DNA from: Rhizophlyctis rosea
Taxonomy: Eukaryota; Chytridiomycota; Chytridiomycetes; Rhizophlyctidales; Rhizophlyctidaceae
Length of the DNA: 55,038 bases
Direction: 5' to 3'
Assembly (NCBI GenBank): GCA_027596075.1
Contig: JADGJC010000259.1
Coordinates: 1-55,038 of the forward strand
This document shows, piece after piece, positions 31,588 to 43,865 of this stretch (positions are counted from its first letter, which is position 1; each line of letters opens with the position of its first letter). A program made the translations under genes and the position numbers. The notes below the pieces were generated by a model. The model was given only the letters and a program-made list of their open reading frames with translations, did no database searches and was not told the origin of the DNA.

Positions 31588-34220
31588 ATGTCAATTTCAA
31601 CAGCACAAATAAACGCCAACCTCGAACGATTTCAGTCCGCTATAGCAGCGTGGGAAACCAACAACGCAATTCCCGTGCCGTCTGTCGCGGCCTCGAAAGA
31701 CGGAGACGTAGTGACCAGAGAAACGGACAAGCCGTGGCAAGACGTTGTTGTCGCATTCCGCACTAGGCCGCCGTTGCCAGGGGAAGTCGAACGGTTTAGG
31801 AGTTCCGAAGAAACGCCAGTAGAGGGTGTGGCCTTCTGTTCCGGTATTTCTGTCACGACGTCGCCTGCCAGATTTGTTGCCCATGTTCCGAGTATGAAGG
31901 TGCTCCCAAATTTGCTGTTCTCACATGAGCTCGAAGAGTGCACCTGTCCTCCGTGTTTATGCTGAATCTCCTCCACCATGTTGTCTCATGGTGCGCCTGC
32001 ATTAGTGGAATGGCCCTCAAATCACACCCAAGTCTTTTGCAGCCGACGTGGTCTTCGGACCAGATACCACCAATGAACAAGTCTACCAGCAAACTGTGGT
32101 CGCTCATGATGTAACGTATTCCAAATGTGACCAGGCTTGCCCCAGCTTCCAGGTACCTTCCTATTCCAACGTAACATTTTCAACCCATGCAGCTGATTGC
32201 CCTAGCTCTCAATGGGGGAGTATCCTGCGTTCTCGCCTATGGCCAAACCGGAAGTGGGAAGACATATACCATGACATCTCTACAACAGCAAATCGCACAG
32301 GATCTTTTCCAACAAGCTGAAGCGATCGGTCACCGCTTCGCAAAAGAGGGTGCAAGTGAGTATCCATCTTCTTTAAGGCATTGATTCATGGGGAAAGCCA
32401 TGTATTGAATAAAAGTCCATTTTAGATACAGAGCTGAAAGCCGCCAATGTGTTTGACATCACCGTCACGTTCCTTGAAATCATTGGTACTGCCACATACG
32501 ACCTGTCAAGTGGAGAAATGGATGCAGATGGCAACCCATTGAAGAAAACAGTAAAGATAGCAGAAGATAAAGTAAATCACATCTTCCGAGTTAGTCCAAA
32601 TCCAATCCTGTGATAGCGAACCACTAATGCTCGGGAACTATTTCAAATGCACCAAAGCTGGGCACAGTCCGTCCAGATCTTGTCTTTACACAAGTCAAAT
32701 CCACGGAAGAACTCGAAGTTCTGATCGCAAAATGTCTATCCTACCGGCGCGCGGCATCAACGGAGCGGAACAGCCAAAGTTCTCGGTCCCATGCCGTTCT
32801 GAACATCCGGGTGAAGAACTTGTTGCTTCCAACTGTTGATGATGGGGAGCTTATCATTGTTGAGTAAGCTTCAGCGGGATTTCTGTTTCAGTTGTGGGCT
32901 TTACGCAATTGTCATTGGGGAGGAGAGAACTCAAGGCGTATGTGATCAGTCTAGCAGGAACGGAGCGCTACGAAGATTCCAAAGCTCATTCGCGACAGCT
33001 TATGAACGAGTCCCGGGAAAACAACAAGAGTTTGTTGAATCTGAAAGAGTGTGTCCGGTCCCGCGCCGTTGCAGGGACGGAAGAAAAGTTTGTGCACATA
33101 CCATACAGAGCTAGTCGTTTGACGTGGGTTCTCAAGGTAAGCGTGGGTACTTCTCGCAATACCATCAACAACAAAGCCAATCATTCAACAACCTTCCCCA
33201 ACCCTTCACCACAAAAAGCCCCTATTCGACCTAGAATCCACCCGCCTAAGCAAAACCATCGTCATAGCCCACGTCTCCCCCCACATCCAAGACGCATCTC
33301 ACAGCGTCAACACCCTCTCCTACGCCGCACCCTTCCGGATTGTCGTCCCGCGCCGCCCACCTCCACCTTACCATCCAGAAGACCCACGCACATGGCCGCA
33401 GAAGGAAACCGTCGAGTGGCTTGAAGGAGCTTTTAGGGAACAACGAGAAGCAAGGCGGAAGGCCGCGTGGGATGTACAGGATGCTGCGGCCAAGAAAGAA
33501 GGAAAACGTCTTCTCTCCCTCCCTCCTCTCCCAGCCTTCACCTGCCCAATAACCCTCGACACCTTCCTCCCCGCACCCCTCGGGGGTAAACAACTAGCTC
33601 GGATCTACAGCGCGGAATGGGTGCAAAAGTGTCTGGAGGCTGCGCGTGACGATCTTAAGAGGGATGCGGAGGCATTGGAAGCCGTGAAGGGAGATGCGTT
33701 TCATGTTTATTTGGGTTTTACGCAGTTACTTATTGCGGCGAGGAATAAGACTAAGAGGAAGGCTATGGAGACTAGGAGGGTTTTAGGTGGGGATGTAGTT
33801 TATGGTACGTTTTTTGCCGGGGTGTTTACTTTGTCCTTTTAGTCCTTCTGAAGGTCATCAGTGCTGATCCGCAGTTCGTATGTAAACACTGCACCAATTT
33901 TATCGCTGATATGGCACATCACAACAGGCTCCGATCCCGCACCCCCACTGCCACGGCAACCCTCCCAATCCCACGCCAACCTCCTGGATCTCTTCACACC
34001 CGACGACCTAGCCGAGTGGGAAAGCGCGTGCGGGAAGGAAGTGTACGAGATCTACAAACGCGCAGAAGAGAAGAAGACAGATCCTTTCCCTCTTGTGTTG
34101 GAGCTGGCGCGGAAGTATAAGGAAGAGAAGGCGGAGGGGTTGCGGAAGGTGGACGAGGAGAGACGGAGGGAGGAGGAGTTTGATGGGGAGTGGGTGGAGT
34201 TTGTGGAAATGGAGTTTTGA
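31588..34220 (+). CDS. divergent kinesin motor protein (kinesin-13-like)
   Basis: An N-terminal motor domain is spread over several exons and starts MSISTAQINANLERF. DVVVAFRTRPPLPGE is the first motor strand. ADVVFGPDTTNEQVYQQTVV, the P-loop AYGQTGSGKTYTM (about 32236), switch I NSQSSRSHAVLNI, switch II IIVDLAGTERYED, NNKSLLNLKECVRSRA, HIPYRASRLTWVLK and IAHVSPHIQDASHSVNTLSY follow in kinesin order. NKSLL-LKEC-R and HIPYRASKLT-type sequences are closest to the microtubule-depolymerising kinesin-13 group, though the group call is tentative. The C-terminus is unusual: a charged RRKAAWDVQDAAAKKE stretch, a globular ~150-residue segment with TCPITLDTFLPAPLGG, then a final helix-rich region (LFTPDDLAEWESACGKEVY). 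I see no long coiled coil. Intron positions before the P-loop are firm; the middle exons are approximate. Confidence 0.85.
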
Positions 34221-34724
34221 TTGTAGGATAAGGGATGATGCGAGCATGTGGACCCAAGCCTCGATTACGAGGCTCTGCCCAAAGACTGCTTTGAAGATGG
34301 CCGTTAATACAAATGCTGTGCAAAGTCTCAAATGCCTTGACCTCCATTGGCACCATTACATCAACCATGATCGCTGTTCACTAATCAGTTTGAGGTACAT
34401 GATTGCCGATATGTCGTCCAACTACAATTTTTGTGTGGATCAGATGAGGAACATCGGGTGGTATGCACTCGCTTTAAACTGATTCAGAACAAACCCTTCA
34501 TTCCTAGAAAGGCAGGTCAATCTGCTCCCAAAATGTTTGTGAGATCGGATTAACAATAAGCAGACCTCCGAAGTTCAAACTTTGCGGAAGAATGCAGAGA
34601 AGGAGACCCTTTCGTTTTGCTGCCGTCATTTTCCGTCCCTCAATTCCCATCTCTCCGTTAAAAATTCCAATCTAGGTACTTTCCTCCGTCCTTAGCCCTT
34701 TGTACCGCATTCCTCAATCAAAAA
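34221..34724. other. intergenic, no gene seen
   Basis: 504 bp with short unlinked frames only; expected kinesin 3' UTR and SDR promoter. Confidence 0.5.
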
Positions 34725-36220
34725 ATGGTGTCCCTATTTGGATTTGGCGCAGAACCGGCATGGTCGTTCGATAAGGTCATTGTCCTCGCCAGAATCGCCA
34801 GCTGTCCAAACATATGTCCTGACACGACCAGTGACATCTTCTCCAAAAGATTCCAGACCAGACCGGTAAAGTCGCTATCGTCACAGGTGCATCATCAGGT
34901 CTTGGGAAGATTACCGCGCTAGAACTCGCGCGTAAAGGCGCGCACGTGTATGTGGTCCAACCATCACGTTTTCGAACAAACAAACCACCCATATAAAAGC
35001 AACCCCCCTCAAACGCCTTGACACAATCCCTGCAGCATCCTAGCCAACCGCTCAGAAGAGAAATCCCTCCCAATCGTAGCCGAAATCAAAGAAAAAACTG
35101 GAAACCAGAATGTTGAATTCCTGTCATTGGATCTCGCCAGCCTCGCGGCATGCAAGGCGTTCGTAAAGGCTTTCAAGGCCAAGAACTTGCCATTGCATTT
35201 GTTGGTTAATAATGCTGGTGAGATTCTCATTGGGCAACTGGCGCCAGCCGCCGAGAAACGTGATATCGATCTAAAAATGGTTATCTGTCCTGGCATTTCG
35301 TAGGAATCATGGCCCTCCCCCAATGGACACCATCCAAAGACGGCATCGAACTGCAATTCGCTTCAAACCACATGGGTCATTTCTTAATCACACGGGAGCT
35401 TCTTCCCAACTTGGAGAAGAACCAACCTTCTAGGGTTGTCAACCTTTCCTCCGTATGTGTTGATCGTTGGCTTTCGTTCAATTGGTGCATGTAGCTTGGA
35501 GAGTAGCTTGGGGAAAACGATCTAATTGAAGACCATGGCAGATGGGACACAATTACACATATAAGGACGGAATCGCCTTTGACCACATCAACGACCCCAA
35601 TTACTACTTTTCTTGGCAAGCATATGGGCAGGTTAGGCAAATCGGCATCCTAGTTTTTCATTTAAATCCCTAAGCATACTCAAACGGCATACCTTTCATT
35701 CAGAGCAAACTAGCCAACATCCTCTTCACTCGTGAACTCCAACGATACGTAGAGGAACGCGGTCACACCCGTCTGTGAGTGTGCCATCCATTTCAACATC
35801 CCTCCTCTCCGGACCCATCCCAGGCGCCTCCTCAAACCCCTCCCACCAGCTACGTCAACGCAGTCCACCCAGGAGTAGTAACAACAAACCTCTTTGCCGG
35901 ATCCCACTACGTTCCCGGTTTTGTCAATTCTCTGCTTTCCAGCATTTCCACACCTCCGGAGAAGGGAGCTCTTACCCAGGTAGGCAGAGACAATTGTTAG
36001 TTCAATCACGATACGATTGATGCTCCAGCTAAACCCCCCTCAGCTCTATGCCGCCACATCAGAAGACATCGAAACAAACTCCTACAAAGGCCAATACTTT
36101 GTTCCTGTCGCCCAGCTGTCGAAGCCAAGTACGTTCGGACTTGACGATGCGTTGGCGAAGAAGTTGTGGGAGTATAGTGAGAAGGTGCTTGGGGAGAAGG
36201 GGTTTGCGGTTGAGGTTTAA
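34725..36220 (+). CDS. short-chain dehydrogenase (retinol-dehydrogenase-like SDR)
   Basis: Exons include 34725-34775, 34850-34947, 35036-35217, 35304-35452, 35542-35631, 35704 onward, with the last ending at 36220. The start [20 protein letters not shown] leads into the cofactor motif [14 protein letters not shown] (TGxxxGxG). NNAG is split over an intron, then [10 protein letters not shown] and VVNLSS. The catalytic YxxxK is [22 protein letters not shown] follows. The layout fits the RDH/WW-oxidoreductase branch of classical SDRs: about 310-320 residues, NADP(H)-dependent. The substrate is unknown. All catalytic residues (S, Y, K) are present. Confidence 0.9.
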
Positions 36221-36678
36221 GGTTTGAGGGGAACGGGGTAGGTTTTGTGTGGTGGTGTGTCTATGTTTGATTTTGTTTTGTGAATAGTGTATTATATTAT
36301 GTGATGTTGGTTTCGGGTGAGATGGATGGTGGGGGGGAACGTGCTCCTTTTTCGGAAAGGTGTGTGTCGTCCGCCCGAGGGATGGACAAATTTGTCGGTC
36401 GCAGTCGTTGCAATGGATAGAAACAAAACTTTGCAGCATGCAAACGGGCAGCACGAATACTGGCGCGACGGTGCGAAATTGGACGCCAGTCACAGAATTG
36501 GTATCAGTGTTTCCGTACGGTCTATTGTACAAAAACGAAACATCTCGTCCACATTCATGTGCTCAGACACAACTCCATCGAAAACCCTATTTTCAAATCC
36601 AATACCATTTATCAACCTCCGCACACTCCACCCCATCACGTGTCCCCACCTCATACCCTATACTACCCAAAGCGCAGC
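36221..36678. other. convergent intergenic, 3' UTRs
   Basis: 458 bp without coding signal between the SDR and cerato-platanin stop codons. Confidence 0.55.
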
Positions 36679-37146
36679 CTAATCCCAAATGCCACAATAC
36701 CACTTGTCAACCTCTACAAAATCCACCCCATCGACCGTCCCCCTATCATACCCATCCTGCCCCGCCAACTGCTTCAGTGCTTCAGGACTAACAACAACAC
36801 CATCATCACTCTGATCCACAATAGTCACATACACCACATTCCTATTATACGGACCCAGGCGATAACATTTCCCACACTCCCCGCTATTCCAGTCAGCGTT
36901 TGGGGAAGCGGCGACGTTTGGGAAGGAAGGGACGTCGGAGAGGGTTGTGTAGCCTTGGGTTAGGAGACCATTTGAGCCGGTTGAGCAGGCTAGGGAGCGG
37001 ATTTGGGTGTCTGGGTTGGAGAATGAGGTGTCGTAGGAGATTGTTTGAGGTTTGGGTTTGGGGGTGCAGGTTGGGAGGGGGTTTGTTAGGGCGATTTGTG
37101 GGACTAGTGAGCAGAAGGCTATGGAAGCGATGGTTGAGACGTGCAT
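36679..37146 (-). CDS. cerato-platanin family secreted protein
   Basis: Single exon, 155 residues. MHVSTIASIAFCSLVPQIAL is a signal peptide, followed by a short Pro/Lys linker (TCTPKPKPQ). The mature domain carries the family pattern: ISYDTSFSNPDTQIRSLAC, STGSNGLLTQGYTTLSDVPS, FPNVAASPNADWNSGECGKC, then VYVTIVDQSDDGVVVSPEAL and a final WYCG. The four cysteines of the domain (LAC, GEC, KC, WYC) are in the expected order for two disulfides. Such proteins are small, double-psi-barrel, expansin-like, bind chitin oligomers and act at the fungal wall or plant interface; some are phytotoxic elicitors, so activity here is not predictable. A 21-C homopolymer lies upstream (37276-37296). Confidence 0.93.
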   Translation of the reverse strand: MHVSTIASIAFCSLVPQIALTNPLPTCTPKPKPQTISYDTSFSNPDTQIRSLACSTGSNGLLTQGYTTLSDVPSFPNVAASPNADWNSGECGKCYRLGPYNRNVVYVTIVDQSDDGVVVSPEALKQLAGQDGYDRGTVDGVDFVEVDKWYCGIWD

Positions 37147-38914
37147 ACTTTTGGTGTCTGTAAGTCGACTGCAGCTTTTGGAGTTTGTGAGTCCTTGGTC
37201 AAAAGGTCAATGCAGTTGCGTTCGATGGGCTGCTGGGGTCCGGGGTGGGTTTATATGTTCTTTCCTCGCCTCCATCCCCCCCCCCCCCCCCCCCCCGGCA
37301 CGGACCTCCTCGGCACATTCAGTTGTCCATAGCATACGGAGGTTTGTTGACGAGGCTGCGATATATACACAACTTAGGGGCAGTGCTTTCACAACCTTAT
37401 GCAAGCGCCTCGTGACCGATCGATGATATCCTTGGGTAGGGTCTGAATATGCACATGGAAGGGATCATGGGCACGAACAGCGCAATAAAGTGACACATCC
37501 TTGGCGCTCTATGCTGCCGCTGATGGAATGAACTGAAGATGCGCGACATCAGGTCTGCGCTGTGGCAGCCAGGTTACCAGTTGTGTGGGGCATTGCAGTC
37601 CTCCAACAGCAAGGACTCATGACGCCAGGGTCCTTGACGGATGATTGTTTACGTAATGTATGCCGTCATCAGGGTCCTCATTCCAAGTTTGACTGTGCCA
37701 CCGCCACGGTATGACCTGAAATTTTTTTGTCGTTCATCTCCACAACCTTTGCCACCCACACCCAATTTTTTGATTTTCGGTTTTCGTCCGACCCAGTCTC
37801 CACAACTGTGAACACCATGTGATGAAATCCGTTACATGACGTGGAATGACACTTTGATGCGCCTCATCATGTGGGCTGAGCAACTGTGCCATTGTCCTGT
37901 GGGCCATCTCTCAATCCAAGGGCGAAGGGCCAATGTGCAGAGAGTCAAGTGTGGCTTGGTGGCATGCAAGGTTTTGGGACACATGCAAAGTCACACTTCT
38001 CTTTCCCGGTTGGGGTGTGGTCGGTGCAGCACTGCCGGTGCACTATCAAAAATACATACCGTTTGCTCTCCTTTGTGCTGGTCGGTGTTTACTGCCTACA
38101 ATTACACCCCACTCAACACTCTAACACCCCATAGATAACCAGAACACTCACAGGGTCCCCCTTCCAGTAACACATTCGTTACAGGATATAGGTCGCCCTT
38201 GCATATCGGTAAACGTCGAGTTCTTTACTTCAGTAGTGGCCCGGGTGGTGGGTCCCGCCGTGGTGCGATGTTTATTTTTGAACCAAACATTGACCCCTTC
38301 CTCGTTTTACAGGACTGTCGTGGGAAACACAATAACGGGCGAAAGCAACTTTTGCCCTCTTTGTAGCGGAGCGACCTGTTTGCGTTAGTCGAAGCTCTCG
38401 GCGAACTCCGCATTTGGCAAGGTTGGTGAAGAGATCCTTTTCTTACCTATATGTGCGACCCTTGCCCGCTTGACTCAACGTTTGCCCGCACACAGCAGAC
38501 ACATAGCTGTCCCACAAAAGTAGACCCGCGTGTTCACTCGCCAGCTTATTCCTCATAATAGGTCAGCATTTGTTCTGCACTTGGTTCCGTATAACTGTCG
38601 ACATATGTGCCGTGGAGACAGGGTACATGGGAAAGGCGGCTCGGAGGAGCGTACATATGGGATGCCGATGGCCGCTATGGATCAAATTTTGGATACATCT
38701 CAGGACCATGTGGGAACTTCTGTCATTCATCACTAACGGCTAATTTTATTTTCCACAACAGAAGGCCACTTCGGCACTTTCCCACCGTTCTCACCCTTCG
38801 CATCGGGCACATCTTCTCCGAACGGGCATACGCCCAATTACCATCTTTTTCTTCCTCTTTCGCTCGTTGACTATCCGTAGTCCCGCTGTGGAAGAAAAGT
38901 AGATTTGTATACAC
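37147..38914. other. 1.8 kb intergenic, no supported gene
   Basis: Divergent spacer between the cerato-platanin and LARP1 genes. It contains a run of 21 C at 37276-37296. Overlapping short frames at 38530-38870 lack splice continuity and family signals. Confidence 0.45.
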
Positions 38915-41900
38915 ATGATGACTACGCAGGAGAACACTCACCCGACCGCTGCCGCTGAGGTGCATGCGGAGACTGGGGAGAATGCTTCTACGACTGCTGC
39001 TGCTGGTGGGAAGGGCCTATCATGGGCCAAATTGACTGTGAAGCCTGCGGACGAGAAGGGTAGGTGGTCGTGCATGTGAACTGGGCGATATGTTGTTTTG
39101 TGTGTATGAGAGGCGGGCGGAGATGGGCTGGTGGGTTTCATGAGTTGGATCGGATCTCATGCCATGAGATGGCCATGCATGAGCTGTGGGGAATTTCTTG
39201 TTTTGGGCGGCTGGGTTTCTTTGAGGTGGATAGATATCGTACGAAGATCATGGAGTAGACCTATGCAACAATCTGACCATGACGTTCTTATAGGTGTAGA
39301 TGGCACAATACCGTCGCAAACTGATGGAGAGAATGGTACCGAAGCGGCACCATCCACAACACGGGATCGATCAGCGTCCAAGAGCTGGGCGGAAATGACA
39401 GATGAAGATCTACCTACCCCGCCTGAGACGTCCGAAAGCACAGACTTTGACAACAAGTCGAAAGACGCTGAGAAGCCGGAATTCGTTCCTGCTCCTCCGC
39501 CGTCAGTGAATGTTTGGAAGGTCCGTATGCAGGAGCAGAAAAAGACGACACCCGACACCAAGCCGCAAACATCGGCTGGCAGCAGCAATGCCAAGATGGC
39601 ACAGGATGACCGGCCCAAAAAGCACTCGAAATCCAAGAAGGAGAAGGAGGCCAATAAGGCCGAGAAGGAGAAGGAAAAGGAGAAGGAGAAAGAGCAGGAG
39701 GATGATGACGCCGCGGAGGGCTTTGTCAAGGTTCAGAGCAAGAAAGCCACTCGAGGCACTGGGTCGGCAGGAACGGGTAGGGGAAGCAAGAGTGGCAAAG
39801 GGGCGCAGGCGACCACCGCTGCCAGTGCACCGGCTGCTACTGAGAAATTTGGGGGAAAGAAGAAGGGAGCGGCGGGAGAGAAATCGGCCAGTGCAACACC
39901 AGCAGAGAAGCCTACTGGTGAGAAGGCTTCCGCTGCACCTGCCGCCAAGGCAACGAAAGCGGATGAGGAGTCGAAGAAGTCTTTGGAGGCGCGAAGTGGG
40001 CCAGCCAAGGTACGTTACAATCCATTGATATGCGTTAGTGAGTTGTCATGCTGAAAATCCCCGCATCTCTTTACAGATCGTCAATGTTGCCGCTCGCAGT
40101 GAGAACTTGCTGAAGGAGAAAGATACCCCGGCTCCGCAGCTTGTTCAGCTCGACACCTGGCCAACACTCGGTAGCGAGCCGCCAGTCTCTCCACGCGCTA
40201 CATCACCAACATCTGGAACCACCGGTTCCACCTCCACCGAGGACGCGTCCAAGTCCAACTCAGGCAGCAAGAAGGCCTGGGCGAAACTCGACGTTCCTAT
40301 TCGTTACACGCCACCAGCGTCAGTCGCTGCACGTGGACGGTCATCCAAGTCGGGCAAGTCCCGGGACGGAGAAGCGTCTACTGAAGGCGCCAAGTGCGTC
40401 GAAGGCGACGCTTCCGCTTCCGCGGGACAAGGTACAAACGCCAACCGAAATGGTCGTCGCGGCGTACGATCGACTGGGCGGCCATCGAGACCGCAAGTTC
40501 CTGCTGGACCTAACCCAGCAGGTCATGAAGCGCAAGAATCTCGTCCTCGCTCAGGTTCGATCGCGTCAGTGACTTCCAGTGCATCTGCTTCTAACCCCGC
40601 TCCTGTCGCCGCTCCTTCCCAATCTCAATCTGAATCCGAAACTCAAACCCCTGCACCCGAACCCGCTACTAACCCTGCTGTCAACGAGCAAACTCAAACT
40701 CAATCTGTAAATGCACCCCTTCCCGTTGTTCAACCTGTTGGCGTACCATTACGCCCCAGGCGCGGCGGTGGGATGCGTGGACGGGGACGACCCATGGGCA
40801 TGGGTGGTCGTGGCGGGCGGTACGGATACGGAGGTTATGGAAACGGGTATCATCATGGGGGACAGATGCCGTACGGGCAACCGCAGGGCGGCTTTTATGG
40901 GTATGGGCCCAACGGTGCGGGAGTGGACCCGGAATTGGTTGATTTTGATACTTTGAGATGGTGGATCCGGTTGCAGATGTGAGTCTTATTTTCAACTCGC
41001 TTCGTTCTTCAAATTGGATCAGTGTACTAAATGATCTTCAATCGCACCAGTGAGTACTACTTCTCGATTGACAACCTTTGCCACGACATCTTCTTCAGAA
41101 GGCAAATGAACCCGGTTGATGGCACAGTCGCCCTCAGTCTAGTAATAGGCTTCAACCGCGTCAAGACGCTTATTACCCATGCCAAGAACAAAGCGCAGGC
41201 CGCCATCTCTCCGGCACCCGCTCCCGCGCAAGCTGGTGAAGGCGACACTGCGTCCCCTAGCGGTGCATCCACAACCACACCAACCAACGCTGACGCACCC
41301 GTCGTGTCACCCGTCGTCCCCGCCGCCGAAGACATTGAGAAGCCTGCGTGGACTATGAGTCTTGTCACTGCGGCTTTGAACGGATCGGAAGTTGTAGAAA
41401 TCATCATTGACAGTAACGGAGATCCGCAGGTGCGGAGACGGGAAGGGTGGGAACAGTGGGTCTTTCCAGTAGTGGGCGAGGAGGCATTTGGGGCGGGAAA
41501 CGGGCCGGCCCCGCCGGCGGGGTTTGGGAACTCCAATCTCGTGGGTCCGGCGGGGCCAGTGGAGGCGGTGGTGGGCGGTGATGCGGCGAGTCGGGCGGAA
41601 AGTGGTGGGGTGGAAAGTGGATTGGGGAATGAGGGGAAGGAAGGTGGGGAGGAGGCTGTCGCGGATGCGTCGGAGGGGTCACCAGCGGAAGAGGCTGACA
41701 CCAGCTCGTCTTCTGCGGAAGCAACACGTGCTCCCGCCCAAGAGGAAGCGCAATCGGCAGCTGAACCGCAGGCCGAGCGGAAAGTAAGTGACGATGAGGG
41801 CGGATGGGAAACAGCAACGGCTCGTCGCCGTCCCTCCAAACGGCCAGATCTTCCTCCAACCAGCACATCAACTTCTACGCGTCCGAATGGCCCATCCTCA

Positions 41901-43865
41901 ACGACCGCGCCGGTCAACGGCTTCCATCCTCGCTCTCGCCAATCAACTGCTAGCTCCATCTCTTCCTCCGTCTCCCTGATCACATCGAAGTCTTCGTCTC
42001 GGTCACAAGGCGACGACAATGATGAAATGTTCAGCTTCGACGATGGGGAGGACTGGTCATCCGGTGCGGGCAAATCGGGTGCTGGTAACGCGACGGGCCG
42101 GAGGCGTAGCAAGTTTGGCAATGGGTTCGCGTCGGCTGACCCGGGCAACCCGTTCCAAATGTCTGAAGATGAGGGGGAGGAAGACGGGGTGATGGTGTCA
42201 AGACATCAGCGAGCTGCGCCTAATGGGTTTGCTATGCATGCGGGGATGGAATCGGAGGGATATGAGAGTGCGGATGATTGGCATGACATTGATGATGAGG
42301 AGGTGGAGAGTTTGTTGATCGTGACGAGACGGATGTCGTTGGGCCCTGCTGCTGCGCTTTCTGCTGCGGCCGCTGCCAATGCCCACCCTGCTCAAGTATC
42401 AGCATCACCACAGTTCCAACTGGCGTCCGGTGCCGCGCAACCCACGCAGCCCGCTCACCAGCCGAATCTCAAGCCACGGAAACACGCCACAGCGCCGTTC
42501 GAGCGGAGTCGGGTGAATGATGAGATTAATGATATTATTAACGAGGGTCTTTACGTCTATGAGAACGAGTATCTTTCCCCGCGGAAACCGAGCAAGAAGG
42601 TCATGGCGGTGGATCGCGAGCAGTTCGAAGCCATGAAGGGATCGAGTCTTGTTCACGAGCACGGTTACTCGGTGTCGCCCAGTCCGAAGAGCGGGAGCTA
42701 CTTGGACCGGTTCGGTGCGGCCAGAAAGGGAAGCGCGGAGAGTCCGGTAACGAACGGCAGACTGAGCGCTGACGCGGCTGCCAGGGCTGCAGGTGTGCAA
42801 ACTCCCAGCAAGGCTATCAAGGCGGGAAGGAGGTACTGGGATTCAGGGGCGAGCAGTGCATCTCCTCCCGTCGGGTGGTTGATGGACGCCATGAACGCCA
42901 TGGGAATCAGTCAATCGGACCTGAACTCCACCTCCTCAGCCGCGGCCTTCTCCTCCTCCTTCAATGCCACCTCCACGGACCCATCAACACGCCCGCCCCT
43001 CCCACCAGACGTGACGCACCAGTCCATCGTCGGCTCGGCGAGTTCCACGCGGGGTTACTTGGACATTCCGCAGCGGAAGGGTGCTAACAATGGTGGATCT
43101 AGTGCGGCGAGTTTGGGGAGCAGTTATGGGAGTGCGGCGGGGAGTTATGAGGGGAAGCAGAGCTTCAAGGAGTTCCCTGTGTTCCAGCATCCTAGTTATG
43201 AGTTGTTGAAGGAGAATGGGTTTATTCAGCATAAGTATGTCAAGTATCATGCTAAGGCTTTGAAAGGTATGTGGTGTTTTTGCGATTCCGTCATTCTGCA
43301 TTTTGCCTTGCCATCAATCTTTTCCGTGCTGAACCTTCCGTCTTCCCAAAACGCAGAACGAAAACGCCAAGGCCCCGGCCACAGCCAAGAAATGAACACC
43401 CTCTTCCGCTTCTGGTCCCACTTCCTCCGCGACCACTTCAACCGCCGCATGTACAACGAGTTCCGCCGCCTAGCCCTCGAAGACGGCGAACACGGCTTCC
43501 GCTACGGTCTCGAATGTCTTTTCCGGTTCTACTCCTATGGACTGGAAAACCGCTTCCGTAGCGACTTGTTTAAGGACTTCCAGGACTTGACTGTTGAAGA
43601 CTACATTGGTCGGGGCGAGCTGTATGGATTGGAGAAGTTTTGGGCGTATTTGTTTTATAGAAAGGATAAGGCGAGGAGACCGGAGGTTGATGGGATGGTT
43701 TGTGGGGAGTTGAGGGGAGCGCTTGGGAAGTTTAAGGGGGTGGGGGATTTTAGGAGGGCGCAGCAGGAGAGGGATAGGAAGGCGGGAGGGGGGCAGGGGC
43801 AGCAGCAGCAGCAGCATCATGTGAATGGTGTTGGGGCTGGGGGGGCGAAGAAGGTTAAGGCGTGA
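38915..43865 (+). CDS. LARP1-type La-motif protein with DM15 repeats
   Basis: Five exons (38915-39059, 39294-40009, 40077-40978, 41051-43266, 43357-43865) total 4488 nt, 1495 residues. A long disordered Lys/Glu- and Ser/Pro-rich region comes first ([15 protein letters not shown]), then a Gly/Arg/Tyr-rich RGG-like stretch ([20 protein letters not shown]). The La motif (residues about 585-680) reads [31 protein letters not shown] and FNRVKTL. The C-terminal DM15 region has three helical repeats ([60 protein letters not shown]). LARP1 proteins bind cap and 5'TOP sequences and link TORC1 to ribosomal-protein mRNA translation. Short glutamine and histidine tracts occur near the end. The splice between RLQ and IEYYF is exactly at the La motif start. 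Confidence 0.93.

Noticed and set aside
38530..38870. Overlapping plus-strand frames upstream of LARP1
   Set aside because: No splice linkage or recognisable domain; better explained as intergenic sequence.
39157..39729. 190-codon minus-strand frame opposite LARP1
   Set aside because: Mirror of the Lys/Glu-rich LARP1 repeats (gives Ser/Phe runs); LARP1 has exons, La motif and DM15 repeats.
41057..42148. 363-codon minus-strand frame opposite LARP1
   Set aside because: Antisense of a low-complexity Ser/Ala/Pro-rich LARP1 region with no domain of its own.
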